From NCBI GenBank assembly GCA_005281725.1, contig SSBO01000012.1, forward strand, positions 19,543,060-19,607,059: DNA of 64,000 nucleotides. Reading direction: 5' to 3'. Below are positions 41,345-53,829 of this stretch, in pieces. The stretch comes from Wuchereria bancrofti (lineage: Eukaryota > Nematoda > Chromadorea > Rhabditida > Onchocercidae). Every line of letters begins with the position of its first letter. The first letter of the stretch is position 1. The notes beneath the pieces were generated by a model. The model worked only from the letters and a program-made list of their open reading frames with translations, had not been told where the DNA came from and did not search any database. The translations under genes were made by a program, and so were the position numbers.

Positions 41345-41730
41345 ATGGATTTCGTAACTTTTATATTTCTGTTTTTAATTATATGTTTTCAAGTAAGCTT
41401 ATTATCTTCACGTATTAATTTTTTTTTAAACATTAGTAATGTTTTTGTTTCTGTTTCACTTCGAAATAAAAAGGAAAAGAACGTTAGGGAGAAAATTACT
41501 GAATTTGAACAGAAAAAAAAGTTGAATATAAAGTGAGAAATGATTCCACTAAGTAATCAATTAATTAACTAATTAATAGCTAACTAAACTCTACCATAAC
41601 TAATCAGTGACAATTTGTTGTTTTTTCTATTTTCTTATCATTCTATTCGTTTCGCCAGAAATTATGCAAAAACGAAATGTCAACGAAAGAAAAAATGGCA
41701 GAAACAAAAAAAGAAAGAAAGAAAAAGTGA
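41345..41730 (+). CDS. Possible short secreted peptide, two exons (weak)
   Basis: Exon 41345-41392 codes a Met followed by a strongly hydrophobic 15-residue stretch (phase 0, donor GTAAGC). Exon 41659-41730 follows a CGCCAG acceptor and continues in phase for 23 residues to TGA: a Cys-containing, highly basic Lys/Glu-rich tail. The product would be 39 residues, a signal peptide plus a basic peptide. The donor, acceptor and phase all agree, but Lys-rich frames arise easily in A-rich DNA. I recognise no family. The ORF also continues unspliced to 41536. Confidence 0.25.
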
Positions 41731-42139
41731 ATTTCAAAATGTAACAAGCAATTTTTTTGACAATTTAAAATTTAAAGTTTAAATATTTTATAAGTCATTG
41801 ATGCAAATTTCTAGTACTATTATTGAGCTACCAATTGAACTATCAATTGAACTACCAAATGAAATAAAGAGGTAACGAAGAAAATAGATTGAAAAAAGAA
41901 AGTTGAAGAAAGAGAGAGAGAGAGAGAGAGCGGAATAGAAAGAAAAGAGGAAAATAAGAACGAAAAAGAAAAGAATTTTAATTTTAAGTTTAACATTTCA
42001 AATACATAAATTATCCAATTGCTGTGTATGCATCACAAAAATTTTTTCAGCTCGCTAACTTTCATTGAAGTTTTTGCTCCAATCCTGAAAAATGTTTTCA
42101 TCTTTGCTGCCAAATTTTTTTCTAAATTACTAATTATTA

Positions 42140-42245
42140 ATGTTTTTACTGTTGTTATTATTATTGTTAATTATTATTATTTATTATTATTGTTATTATT
42201 ATTACTAATTATTATTATTATATTACTAAAATCATCATTATTGTT
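42140..42245. repeat. ATT-rich low-complexity tract
   Basis: TTATTATTA units interrupted by G and C; it creates Ile/Leu-only frames. Confidence 0.8.
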
Positions 42246-42385
42246 ATCGTTAGTATTGTTTTTATTATTTGCTATTTGATTTTTTATTCTGTTCTTGGTT
42301 TTCATTTATTATTATTCATTATTTAAAATTTCAACAGTTTTTTTTTTCTTTTTGTTTAAATTGTTGTGCTTATTATTATGTAAAG

Positions 42386-42478
42386 AACGTTAAAGCGGAA
42401 GAATGAGATGATAAAAGATGCGGGAAGTCGGGGAAAGGTTGAAAAGAAAGATAAAGAATTCGAAGAGTCGGAGGAAAG
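42386..42478 (+). other. Exon-like charged segment with strong donor
   Basis: An open stretch of Lys/Glu/Arg-rich codons, more G+C-rich than its surroundings, ends in AAAG|GTAAGT. Joined to the first PTR coding exon it would be out of frame, so it could be a 5' UTR exon with a small upstream frame, an exon of the small gene to its left, or chance. Confidence 0.25.
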
Positions 42479-43823
42479 GTAAGTGAAACAACTGTTTCCG
42501 ATCATTTTTTCATCTTTCTTTTCTTTTCTTATGTTTATTCATGCTATTCGCATTAATTGTTGATATTTTATGTCACTTCCTTGTTATTATCTTATAAATA
42601 AAATTAAAATGAAAGATTATTTGCACTAAAATTTATCAAAATTTGATATACTCGATTGATTAACTATTTAGCACGAATGATCTTTGTACGTTTTAATTTT
42701 AATAATCATTTAATATTGCTGTTATCATTAATGCTGTATGATTTACTTGTTTCTATACAATCAATTGAAATGACAAATATATTTCTTAATTAACATGTGC
42801 ATATAACTACTAACAATATTTATATCATTATTATTTGTTATTAATAACTTATAATTTTAATGCTTTAAAGTATTTTTGACTTCAATTTCTTGGTTTTTAA
42901 TTTAGTAATAGTTTTAGGAAGCAAATTGCATTTAATATTTATTAAACTAATAATTTTGTTTCTTTTCCTATAAAGAAAGTTGAAAAATTTTAAATTAATG
43001 AATATAATTTCAGATAATAATGAAATTCACATGCTATAAGTACCATATTACTTTTGAATTGCATATTCTATTGCATAAATTTGAAACATATTTCATATTA
43101 TCTCGTATTAAATTCATATTAGTATTTTAGTTTAATATATTATTGGTATATATTTCACATTATGAAATTTACTGCAATTTACATTACTTCATAAGAATTT
43201 CGACTAGTTTGTAAGAAATATATTTCAACACATTTTCTAATTCTGTCATTGTTTACAAATTTTGCGATCAAAGATTATTACTTATAAATATCAAATTATT
43301 ATTGTTAATGTATCAAAACACATTTATATCAAATAACAATTCCTATCCTATCAAGTAACAATTCTTTTTTATCAAAATTGCACTTTCATGAATATATTTC
43401 AGCTAATTGAAATATATTAATTTATTTCAAATAATTCAAATGCACTAAATGTATAATTGCACTAACATTCCATTTTATATTGACTTTTGGACCAGTTGTA
43501 AAATGTAAATAATCTCCGATGTTAACCTTGGCCTCCATCGATCATCACTAAATTGCCAAAATGTCATCTCTTCCCTAAAACTGATTCCTTACGAAATATC
43601 ATTTCGATTATATTCCAATTATATTTCATCCTACTCCTGCGCTTTTCCCATTTTATTTCCATATGACAGACAAATAGTTTGCGGCTATTTATTTTTAAGT
43701 GATAATATTATAATATATACGATTGATTAATGCTAATATTAAAAAGCTAATATTAATGCTAATATTAAACACTTCTAATATTTGCAATAGCTAAAATTGA
43801 ACTTAAGTTAATTCATTAATTTT

Positions 43824-43900
43824 TTTTATAGGTACCACAAATGAACTGCATTGTTAATTTTTTTATAGGTACCACAAATGAACTGCATTGTTAATTTTTT
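43824..43900 (+). repeat. 37-bp perfect tandem duplication
   Basis: The unit containing TATAGGTACCACAAATGAAC occurs twice in a row with a 37-base period, just upstream of the PTR gene. Each copy includes a TTTTATAG acceptor-like motif. Confidence 0.85.
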
Positions 43901-44065
43901 TCCATTCTTTCATAAAATTTATTGATATTATATGTTTTTGGAAAACTTGTCTAAAATGAAAACAATTAGCTAATTAATATTTTGTTATTTGAAGAAAATT
44001 TTCGCAATTATTCGAGAGTAATTTGCTAATTAATCTGTCCTATTAATCATAATTAATTACAGATT

Positions 44066-47000
44066 ATGTCATTAACAATTAGCAATGTATTTGGATTACT
44101 TGGACATACAATTGGATCACATCCTATTCTATTTATAGTTCTATCACTCTCACTTTTCACTGTGTCACTTCTTGGACCATTGCTGAGGTTTTTTTGCAAA
44201 AACTAAATAATATTAATAAGAAACTTTTTTCCTTTGATCTGATTAAATGTTTCTTTAAATTTTGAAATTTTAATTTTTTTTTTTTTTTGAAAAATCAGAA
44301 GTAATTCATTTATTTGTATTTTTTCTCACTGTTTTTTTTACAGATTAGATATAAGAGTGGATATTAAATCAGGTTTTAATCGTGGTGATACTGCTTCAGT
44401 AGAAGAAATTAATGCTCATAAACAGTTTTTCAATAATACGGTACTTCATTTCTTTAATTTTTTTTTTTTCAGTAATAGCGCATCATAATTGAGTTATTAA
44501 CTCGCTTAAAATATAGAAAAAATAATTCCATTTTAGTTATTTATATTTCATTTCATTTTACTAATAAAAATCATAAAACTGTAAAGTAATTGCAGGCAAA
44601 AATAACAGTATTTATTATTGTTATTATTTTATTATATCTCAAAAAAAAATGCATAAAGAAGTAAAAATGAAACTATTTAACTTAACAAACTACAATAGCA
44701 CAATTAATGTAAGTATGATAAATAAAGTATAGATATGATAAATGAAGTTATCAATTGAGATAATTAGAACATTGATTTATTACTTGTAGATGAATTTATC
44801 AAATTTAAATTGAATATTAGCTCAGGCGAAATGAAATGATGTTTTATCTTGATTAAAATATTTCATTAAAATTTTAGGGTGATCCATGGTATATGGCGCT
44901 ATTTGCAACAACTAATGGATCTATCTTAGAAACACGGAGAGCTGATGAATTAACAACATTTTATAAATATATTACTCAGATAATGCCAGTGAATGTTAAT
45001 GAATCAACCGTACATTATCAAAATGATTTGTGCGAACCATTTTGTAATTTTAATGCACAACTTTGGAATCTTTTGGTATTTTAATTTACTTTCTGTTCTT
45101 TTCCTTTGCTAGGAATAATTGTTTTATTTACTATTTACTTAATTTCAATTATAATTACAGATATAACTGATGAATAGAGAAGCAAAAACGGAAAGAAAAA
45201 ATGAAATAATAAATACACTTTGATCTTTAATCTAAGGATAAATGTTTGCAATTTGATTCATTTTTTGGTAAAAATTACAGTATTATTGCAGAATTATCAA
45301 TCATTTTTTAAAATCATTTATCCATTATCAATAGCTGGACCGTATAAAGTAAACATTGGTAGATATCTCTTTAATCGTACCATCAACGAACAAGGTTAAT
45401 TTTTTTTTTAATGAATTTTTTAAATTTGAAATGAATTAATAGTGAATGAAATGAACTGATAAATGGAATTTTGAACAATAAAAGATTTTTTAACAGTAAT
45501 ATTAATATTGAATTATCAAAACATCCACTTTGTTTCATTCGATTTCTTACTTCAGTATTTATTGCTAACAAGATAAATCTATATGTATTAAATAATGAAT
45601 TCTTAAATTTATTTCTTTTCATTCAATTTCTTTATTCTTCCATTTAATAATAATACGGTAAATTTTTACATATATTTAGCAATACTTCACAACTAATTTT
45701 CTATTCTCACATAAACACTTTAAAGCTCTCACCTAACTGATAAGTGCCATCAGTTAAAATATATAGGAATTGATTGTGGGAATATATTTTTGCCTAGTTT
45801 TGTAACCTTTTGATACTCTTATCATTGATAATTTAATTAAACGTAATTATTTAATAATTCGCTTATTTTCGAGATAAAATAATTACTAATTATTTTCTTC
45901 CCTCGTTTTTTTAATTTAATTTGGCATTTATAGGTATTGTGATTGGTGTTGGCACTGTTGCAATATATTTTACAACATTTATCACTGATAGCATGAAGCA
46001 AAAACAATTAGATGTCTTTGAAGAACAAGTTTTAAGGTTTTTTTTCTCTTTCCTTTCTGTGGTAACTACAATTATTTGTTTTTCTTTGAAGAACAAGTTT
46101 TAAGGTTTTCTTTCTTTCTTTTCTGTGATAACTGCAATTATTTGTTTTTCTTAATGAAAAGTAGAATAAATAAATTAATTACACATCCTACTTTTGCTTA
46201 TCATTTGCGAAATTAAAATTTGAAATTTATCAAAATGATAAAAAAGCCAACAAATGACTGATTGCAATCTTAATTATCAATTCATACTTCCATTAAATTT
46301 TTAGTTGCAAATATTTGTCTCCGTTTCAATTTGTGATAAGATAAAAAAGTAGTAAACATATTTATCGCAATAAATACAAAAATTTGAACTCCTATCAAAA
46401 ATTTGATAAAATTTGATTGGGAAAAAAAGAAAAGATGAATATTTCAGAGAAGTGTACAATCACAATGCCAATCCAAATAGCACAATAACATTAATCTTAC
46501 ATGGTGCGCATACAGTAAGCGGTGAAATACGTCGAGGTATACAATTAGTGCTTCCTTATTATTTTACAGGTAATTTTTTAACGTTTCTCTTTTTCTCAGC
46601 CATAGACAATGGGGAAAAAATTTTGTTTTAAAAATTATCGTTTTTTTTTCAAGAAGAAATAAGTATTGAATTTTATGATGATTTGAATTGGATGATGATA
46701 CTGTTGGATAAATCAAATTTAAGCAGAAATTGATATCATTGAAAAATTCAATCATGACTCGAATAGATAATGATATCACCGAATGATTTCATTACACTTT
46801 AAGTAGGTAATGATATCAGTGGACAGATATAATTTAAATAAACAATAAGATTATCGAGTGATTTTGTCATCAAAACAATCTTTTCTTTATCTTTTCAGGA
46901 GCTATGTTATTAATCGTATTTGTTGTTATAAGTTTAATTTTGGCTGCATTATGTCATTCATTTCCAATGCGACATTTACAACTTATTTTACCATTCGCAG

Positions 47001-50000
47001 CAATTATTTCACCAATTCTAGCAGCTATATCAGCCATTGGTTTAATACTTTTAGCTGGTTATCATATCAATATGCTTATTCTCATATCACCATTTCTAAC
47101 ATTAGCCACAGGTATAGGTAAGCCATATTATATGCTTTGCTTTTCCTATGCTTTGCCAAATTTGACCATGCATAATTACTAGTTAAATTAAAGATCAAAA
47201 GAAAAATAAACGTTATAAGTAGGTGCAAACGAAATTGTAATTTTATTCATTAAAACATTTTCTTTTTCATTTTTTTTCACTTTTTTTTTTGTTTTTTATT
47301 TAAAAACATAAATTTAAATATTGTGACAAGAAAGACGAGCAAGATTTTATTAGCCTAATGAATTTCCACTGATTTATTTATTAACAATATATATAACTGT
47401 AATTATTCAGTTTATTTAGTAGTACTAACATTAAATTATTCAGTTTACTTAGTAGTATTAACATTATTTCTTATTCACTATCACAAATTTAATCGTTAGC
47501 TCTTAATCGTCCTCTTTTTCATTTTATTTATATATTTTTTAAATGGATTTAACAGAGATTAAAATAAACGTACTTCGTTTTTTATTTCTGTTTTATATTC
47601 ATTAAAATTATTAATGTTAGTAATAACTATTCAGTATTCAGCAATAATTTGAAGTAATCAATTAATTGTTTGCTTGTTTTGCAACCAATTGCTGCATGTA
47701 CCGGATATTTATAACCGGAAAGTGTATTGTAATATTTAATTTATTTTAATTTTTCTTTTAATCTCGATTGATGGTTTGTCTCCTTTGCTTTATTTTTTAT
47801 TTCTAACCAGTTTTTCTGCTTTTTTTAATTTTTATTTTGGGATTACTCCTCTATTGTTTATTATTTTGCTTTATTATCATGTTCTACTTCTCCAAATTTT
47901 ATGCTAATTTCAATCTGATGCTTGAACATACTAACATTATTAATTTTTTAGTAGAAGCCCTCTTTTTTATTTTCTAAACTTTTGCATTCAAATACAAAAA
48001 AAGCTTTTTTTTGCATAGTTATATAAAAAGCCTTCCTTCTTTTTTTTTTACTTTTACATATCTATATATTATCGTACATAGTTTAAATTTCAAGAATTAA
48101 TTTTAAGGTGTCGATGATGCATTTCTATTAACAAATACATGGCTCAAATCAACAGCAATGCCGCATGCACTGACAACTGCTGAAAGGTGATTTCATGAAA
48201 TTTAAAATTCTCAATTTTTTACACTAACATTTTTTGCCTCTTTTTTTCAATTAAATTTTAAACTAATAGAAATTTTTCTACTTTTAAATAGCACTGCTGC
48301 ACACAGATATTTCAGGTTACAGTTAGTCCTACAAAAGGTTGGAATAGGCATAACAGTTACTTCAGTAACAAATTCTCTTGGATTTGCATTGGGTTGTATA
48401 GCACCAGCACCTGAAATGCAAATTTTTTGCGCTGCAGTATCACTTTCCATGTTTCTTGATTTGTTATTTCAAGTGAGTAAATTTTCTGAAATTAAAAATA
48501 TTCTAAAATAAAGAAAAATCTTGAATAAGTATTAATTGTGCTTTTAAATCTAATTTCAATTGCAAAATGTGCAAAATAAATATGCGAACGACATATTAAA
48601 CTCCAACACTTTTTTTTACTGATCGTAAAAAAATGATCCATCAAAAATTTTCTCAAATTTCGAGATTTATTAATTTACGATTATGATTGACTTTTAAGCT
48701 TTTCTTCTACGCGCCACTTCAAGTAATATTAACTCATGATGTACCTACAATCGTCTATAAACAAATTAAGCGAGATCAACCAACATTATTTGAACGAATG
48801 AAACAAAATATTACTTCGCTCTGTAAATGTAAGAAACTTTAATTTAAATTTTTCAAGTTGTAATTTACCTATTTGTATTTATTTGCATTTCTATCTGTTT
48901 AATGATCTTTGCTGTTTTCCATGCAGAAAAAATTGCTAAATAATGTAATAGCTTTATCCGAGTAATCAAAGTAGAGCTTTATCATATCAATACTAGCGAA
49001 CAATACCCATTCATCTAACTAACAATTTGGTCTTTTTAACAAAACGTTAATATGTTTACCTTAATATGCTCACATTAATTACCTCCATAAGTATAAAATT
49101 AACAAATATTTCAACTGTGTGGTAAATTCAGTTAACTTGAAATTAATCGAATCAACTTGAATTAGAAACGATAAGTTTAAAGAAATATTTTGGAAAAATT
49201 TTCAACGCTTCGATATTATAAATAAAATTACAGATATTATTCGTAAGTAAGGTTGATAAGATAAAATAGAAAAGAATAGTGGAAATAAAACTGATCAATG
49301 ATAGATTAAAGAACAGGCGAATAGTAAAAAGGAAATCATTAATAAAAGATATTGCAAATGCGATTACAATTTCTCAATTTTAATTATGATAACAGCATGT
49401 TTAATGTGAATTTGATATACATAACATATATGACACACAATACTTTATTCATTACAGAATATCAATATAATCGTATTATTATTTAATATAAAATAATATA
49501 ATATCAGAATAAATGGGAAGATATGAAGAAAATAATATAAGGAAAATAATAGTTTAATAAATATTAATATGTTATACGATATAATTATGACACAATACTA
49601 TATAATAAAGTATAATATAATTACAAATATAATTGTAATATAATAACAATATAATATTTAATATAATGATATAATACAATATAATGTAATATAGTATAAC
49701 ATAATAATATATATAATATGTGATATATTTGTAGAAATAATAAAACCAGGTGATGATATATTTCAGTCTTTCCTGGAAATGTTACGAAATTTCAATTATT
49801 TATTTGTAAGATTTGATTTTCTCTCACTATTTATGTTATGAAAAGGCAATTAATGAAGTAATTAATTATTTGTCAGTCAATCTTTATTCTTTGACAATTT
49901 CATTACCGTATCCAAAAGTGAATTTTCATTCCATTCTTTCCACTATTTAGGTTACAGTAAATTCATTGCATCAGTTTGGGCAACATTTATTACTGTGGCA

Positions 50001-53000
50001 TTATTAATTGCATATTATTATTTTGCAATAACCGGCATGCAAGCAATGGACGCAAACGTTGATGGTAAAATGCTTTTGCCACCAGATTCGCAGAGTGTTG
50101 ATGGAATTCGAATAATGGATGAAATTGTTAGTTGAAATTAATTTTTGCCATTCAAATATTTGAAATATGCAGAAATTTCTTATCGTTTTTTTTTCTTTGT
50201 CCTAATTGTGTCAGTTTTCTTTTGTTTTGCTTTATTTTTGCTTTATCAAATTGTGATGTTAAAATGATTTCTAATTTGTTAGTTGACACTTAAAATGCAC
50301 TGTAGTGTTTTATTAGATGCGCAATTATGCATGAATTTTTAATTTCCTCTTTCAATGTAAATTCCGATGTAATCATTTTTAAAATTTTAAAGCTGCAAAA
50401 ACAGGAAATATACTACAGATTTGGCCAGATTATTTGAGTATCAATTATATTATGCGGAATCCACCAAATTTCTCTAATCCTACTGAATTTCGCAACTTTA
50501 CGGTAATCACATTTTTTGACAATTTTTTAAAGAGAAGTGTTTCAAAGTGTTGGATAACTTTTTAATGAAATAACTCAAACTTAATTCCAAAACATTTAGT
50601 TTCGATTCTTTGTTTTTTAGCATTTGAATAGAAAATCACAAATTATATTGTTATTAATTTGATTATTAATGTGTAGTTCATATATAATGTATAATTCGTC
50701 TGAACAAAGTTTTTTTTTAATAAAAAATTGAATAATGTTGTATCGAATTTAGATTAGTGGAAGTAAATTAAAAGAAAAGTGAAAAGAACTCAAAACATTA
50801 GGCTGATTAGAGGATGAAATTAAATTATGAAGAAGATGAACATGGACTCAAATGATTCAAGCTAACTTTTCTTAAATTGAACCAAAAAAATATTTAAATT
50901 TTTCTTTAAAATTTTGGTGATTAAATTTTTAATAGTTCTTTAGCTAATGGTTAAAGAAATGGAGAAATCAAAAAATTCATTAGGTTCAGTTGCAACGATG
51001 CATTGGGTAAAAGATTATTTACGATATCTTGCTAATCCGCATGCTACCAAACTTGATGTTTTTTTTGGAATTTCTGGTGTAGAAGCTAATGGAACGGCTT
51101 ATATGGAGAATGGTGCATTATTGATTTCTTTTAAATCAAAAAAAAAAAGAAAGGAAATACATTTATTCACTGATATTGAGTTTTTTTATTAAAGAATTAT
51201 ATCTAACTAGTGATTAATTTGCTAACTAATTAATTGATTAAACATTATATTGCCAGATTAAACAATTAAAATTGAATGCATTTTGCACAAGAAGTGATCT
51301 ATTTGTTTGTTGGAATTTTTGTTTCATTTTATTAGTGAAACGAAAAAAAAAATTTTTTTTGTTTTTTAGGTTTGGATATGTCACAGTTTGATTTTTTCAT
51401 CAATACCGAACCATATACAGCATGGAAATTAGGCACTCGTTACATGAGAGATACACAAAATAGGTTGGAATTTGGAAACTTTTTAACGATTAAAAATTGA
51501 AATACATATTTAATCAAATTCAGTAACTGAATAACCAATATAAAATGATGTATTACAATGACGATAGGATGTATTTAGAAATGTTTTGTCACTGTTTTGA
51601 CTTTGAATTTTTCTATTTTTTCATTTTCAAACCAATAATAATCATTGTCTTTCACATTTTTCTTCTAACATCATTTGTTAATATTAGCGTGTATAATATG
51701 AATGCAGTGAGCGATGATAACAAATCATAATTATGATAAGAATGATAGCGACAGTAATATTTCTTAATCTTCTAACATTTATCGTTTTTATTACAGATAT
51801 AAAAAGTAATAAATATTTTCTTTCTTTTTTTTTTATAAACATTTCTAATTTTTTTTTATAGAAGGATGAAAGCATATAACAACATTTAATAACTGTCTTT
51901 TTCTTTGTTAAAGGATTGTGATAACATCGATGCTACTGATAATGGGTTATAATGGTACCTCATCATTATCTGATAAAGCAAAATTATTACGTTCATGCCG
52001 TGAAATATGTACACGTTATGCGCAATATGATATGATACCATTTGATACAGATGCGGAATTAGTTGATGTTATAGCAGCTGTACCTTCAACTACTATTAAG
52101 TAAACTTTTAATTTCTTATTCTTTCTTATTATCTTCTAATATCGTTTTTTGATGAAATAGTAAACGTTTAATTGTAATTGTATGATTTTATTCCGAATAA
52201 TATAAAATTAATTGCTATTTAACAAGCTTTAAAAGCGAAAATGAAAGAAAAAATATCTGAAATAACAAAAAAACTTAAATTTTAACTAACGTTTTTTCTC
52301 GATCAGTAATTTATGAAGAAAATTAGTACTAAATAAAAAACATTTGTTAAAACACATTTGAAGGGCACTTTTTGCTAATATCATTAAATTTTAATGAAAT
52401 TAACTTTTTCAGTACAGTATTATTTACGTTTGGCGCAATAGGTGCAGTGTGTTTTATTTTTTCCTTCAATATTGGAGCATCTATTCTTGCTATCTTATCA
52501 GTTGTGTCAATCAGTACAGGTAAATTACTTTTTACTAAAATTATTTTCAAATATACATGTACTTGTATGTTGTAAATTAAGAAAAAAGCTATTGTAAACT
52601 TTCAAATCGGTACCGGAATTATTATCTCCTATTATAGATTGTCATGTTTAATAAATAAATATTTTTTTTTGTTTGCTTGTTTAATTCAGTTCCAATACAA
52701 ATTGTTTGTATAAGTAATTCACTACATTTATAAAGTGAATTCCTGAAAGTGAATGATTTCAGTTTTTTTCAGTAAATACTATCATTTTATTTTAAGGTGT
52801 TATTGGTTTCTTGCAATATTGGAATTGCTTTTTGGATCCGATATTAATGGTAGCTATATTAATAACAGCTGGCTTAAGTATTGATTATACCGTACATATC
52901 ATTTTTCATTATGTGATAAATGATTACGCTGATAATGTCCAACGAATTAATGTTTCGCTTGAAGCCTGTGCCTTATCAATGTTACAAGTAATTAATTGCC

Positions 53001-53718
53001 AAGATGATTTGATTTTAATTTTTTTTTTCTGCTTCGTCGTAAAATTTTTTTTTGTAACTTGATATCTTTATTTAACTTTTTTTATATCTTAAAAATTTTT
53101 AAGCAATATTTTTTGCTTAATTCATATTATGTAATAATTTTGACCTCACTATGTAAAGATTAAAATTTCATGTTTATTTCACGTTGATTGATTGATTAAT
53201 TGATTAGGATAAAATGTAATATAATTTAAAAAAAGATGATTGAATGCATTTCGGATTAATTACATTTAATATTCTGCACAACTAATTTATTTATTTAAGA
53301 TAATTATAGTTTAATTTGATAAAGATCGAACAAAAATATCTCAGTAAATTAGTTATACATTTGAAATGCACTTGCTAAGGTTATATCTAATTTCTCATTT
53401 TATAAAAGCTATATTATATCTATTATTTTTTATGTTAATAACACTTTGGTTGAGATATAGAATTTTAAATTATTTTTAACTTTTTTTTTAATAAGAAATG
53501 CAAAAAAAAAATGAAAATTTCAGGCTGGTATATCAACATTTCTTATTATGTTCCCGGTATTATTTGCTCCTATAGGAATTTATGCTGTAATATCGAAAGC
53601 AATCATACTTACAGTAATATTTGGCTTACTGCATGGTTTATTTATTGTTCCTGTATTGCTTACTGCCCTGCCTAATTGTTTTGCTAAGTGTTTACCTAAT
53701 TGTTGCATCAAACATTAA
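44066..53718 (+). CDS. Patched-related (PTR) multi-pass protein with sterol-sensing domain, complete
   Basis: Eighteen exons join in phase to about 851 aa: 44066-44187, 44344-44440, 44878-45075, 45292-45394, 45934-46036, 46448-46569, 46899-47117, 48108-48186, 48292-48472, 48699-48828, 49951-50126, 50419-50502, 50944-51112, 51370-51463, 51914-52099, 52413-52519, 52797-52987, 53524-53718. The order is TM1 (about 13-40), a large luminal loop with cysteines, then a TM2-6 cluster that is the sterol-sensing domain, with the RND motif TGIGVDDAF near 319-327. TM7 (exon 11) and a second loop with the PTR-typical VWPDYLSINY-like motif (IWPDYLSINY here) follow. The second TM cluster has GLSIDYTVH and ends near FGLLHGLFIVPVLL. 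The Asp residues in both motifs match the proton-relay positions of RND transporters. The nematode PTR family acts in apical membranes in molting, cuticle and trafficking. The length is usual for the family. The specific ptr paralogue cannot be named. Confidence 0.93.
46016..46151 (+). repeat. 68-bp tandem duplication spanning a PTR splice donor
   Basis: CTTTGAAGAACAAGTTTTAA plus the following pyrimidine-rich intron start recurs 68 bases downstream with few changes. The exon end and GT donor of PTR exon 5 are therefore present twice (after 46036 and after 46104). Use of the second donor would run through an in-frame TAA at 46101-46103. Confidence 0.85.
47401..47466 (+). repeat. 33-bp tandem duplication in a PTR intron
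   Basis: AATTATTCAGTTTA...AACATTA occurs twice in tandem with two substitutions. Confidence 0.8.
49485..49735. repeat. AATATAAT-type low-complexity array in a PTR intron
   Basis: About 250 bases of near-pure A/T with recurring ATAATATAAT-like units, in the 1.1-kb intron between PTR exons 10 and 11. Confidence 0.75.
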
Positions 53719-53821
53719 TTGCTTGCCATTTCATTTCCAATATGCTTATTAAACATTCCTATAAATGATGACAATATACAGGATTCTATTTATCATATTT
53801 TAGTCATTTATTTTAAAAATA

Positions 53822-53827
53822 AATAAA
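53822..53827 (+). terminator. Polyadenylation signal AATAAA
   Basis: About 100 bases after the PTR stop codon at 53718. Confidence 0.45.
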
Positions 53828-53829
53828 AT

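Noticed and set aside
44878..53718. PTR exons as evidence of a canonical Hedgehog receptor (Patched)
   Set aside because: The length of about 850 aa and the WPDYLSINY-type loop fit the nematode PTR family better than full-length Patched.
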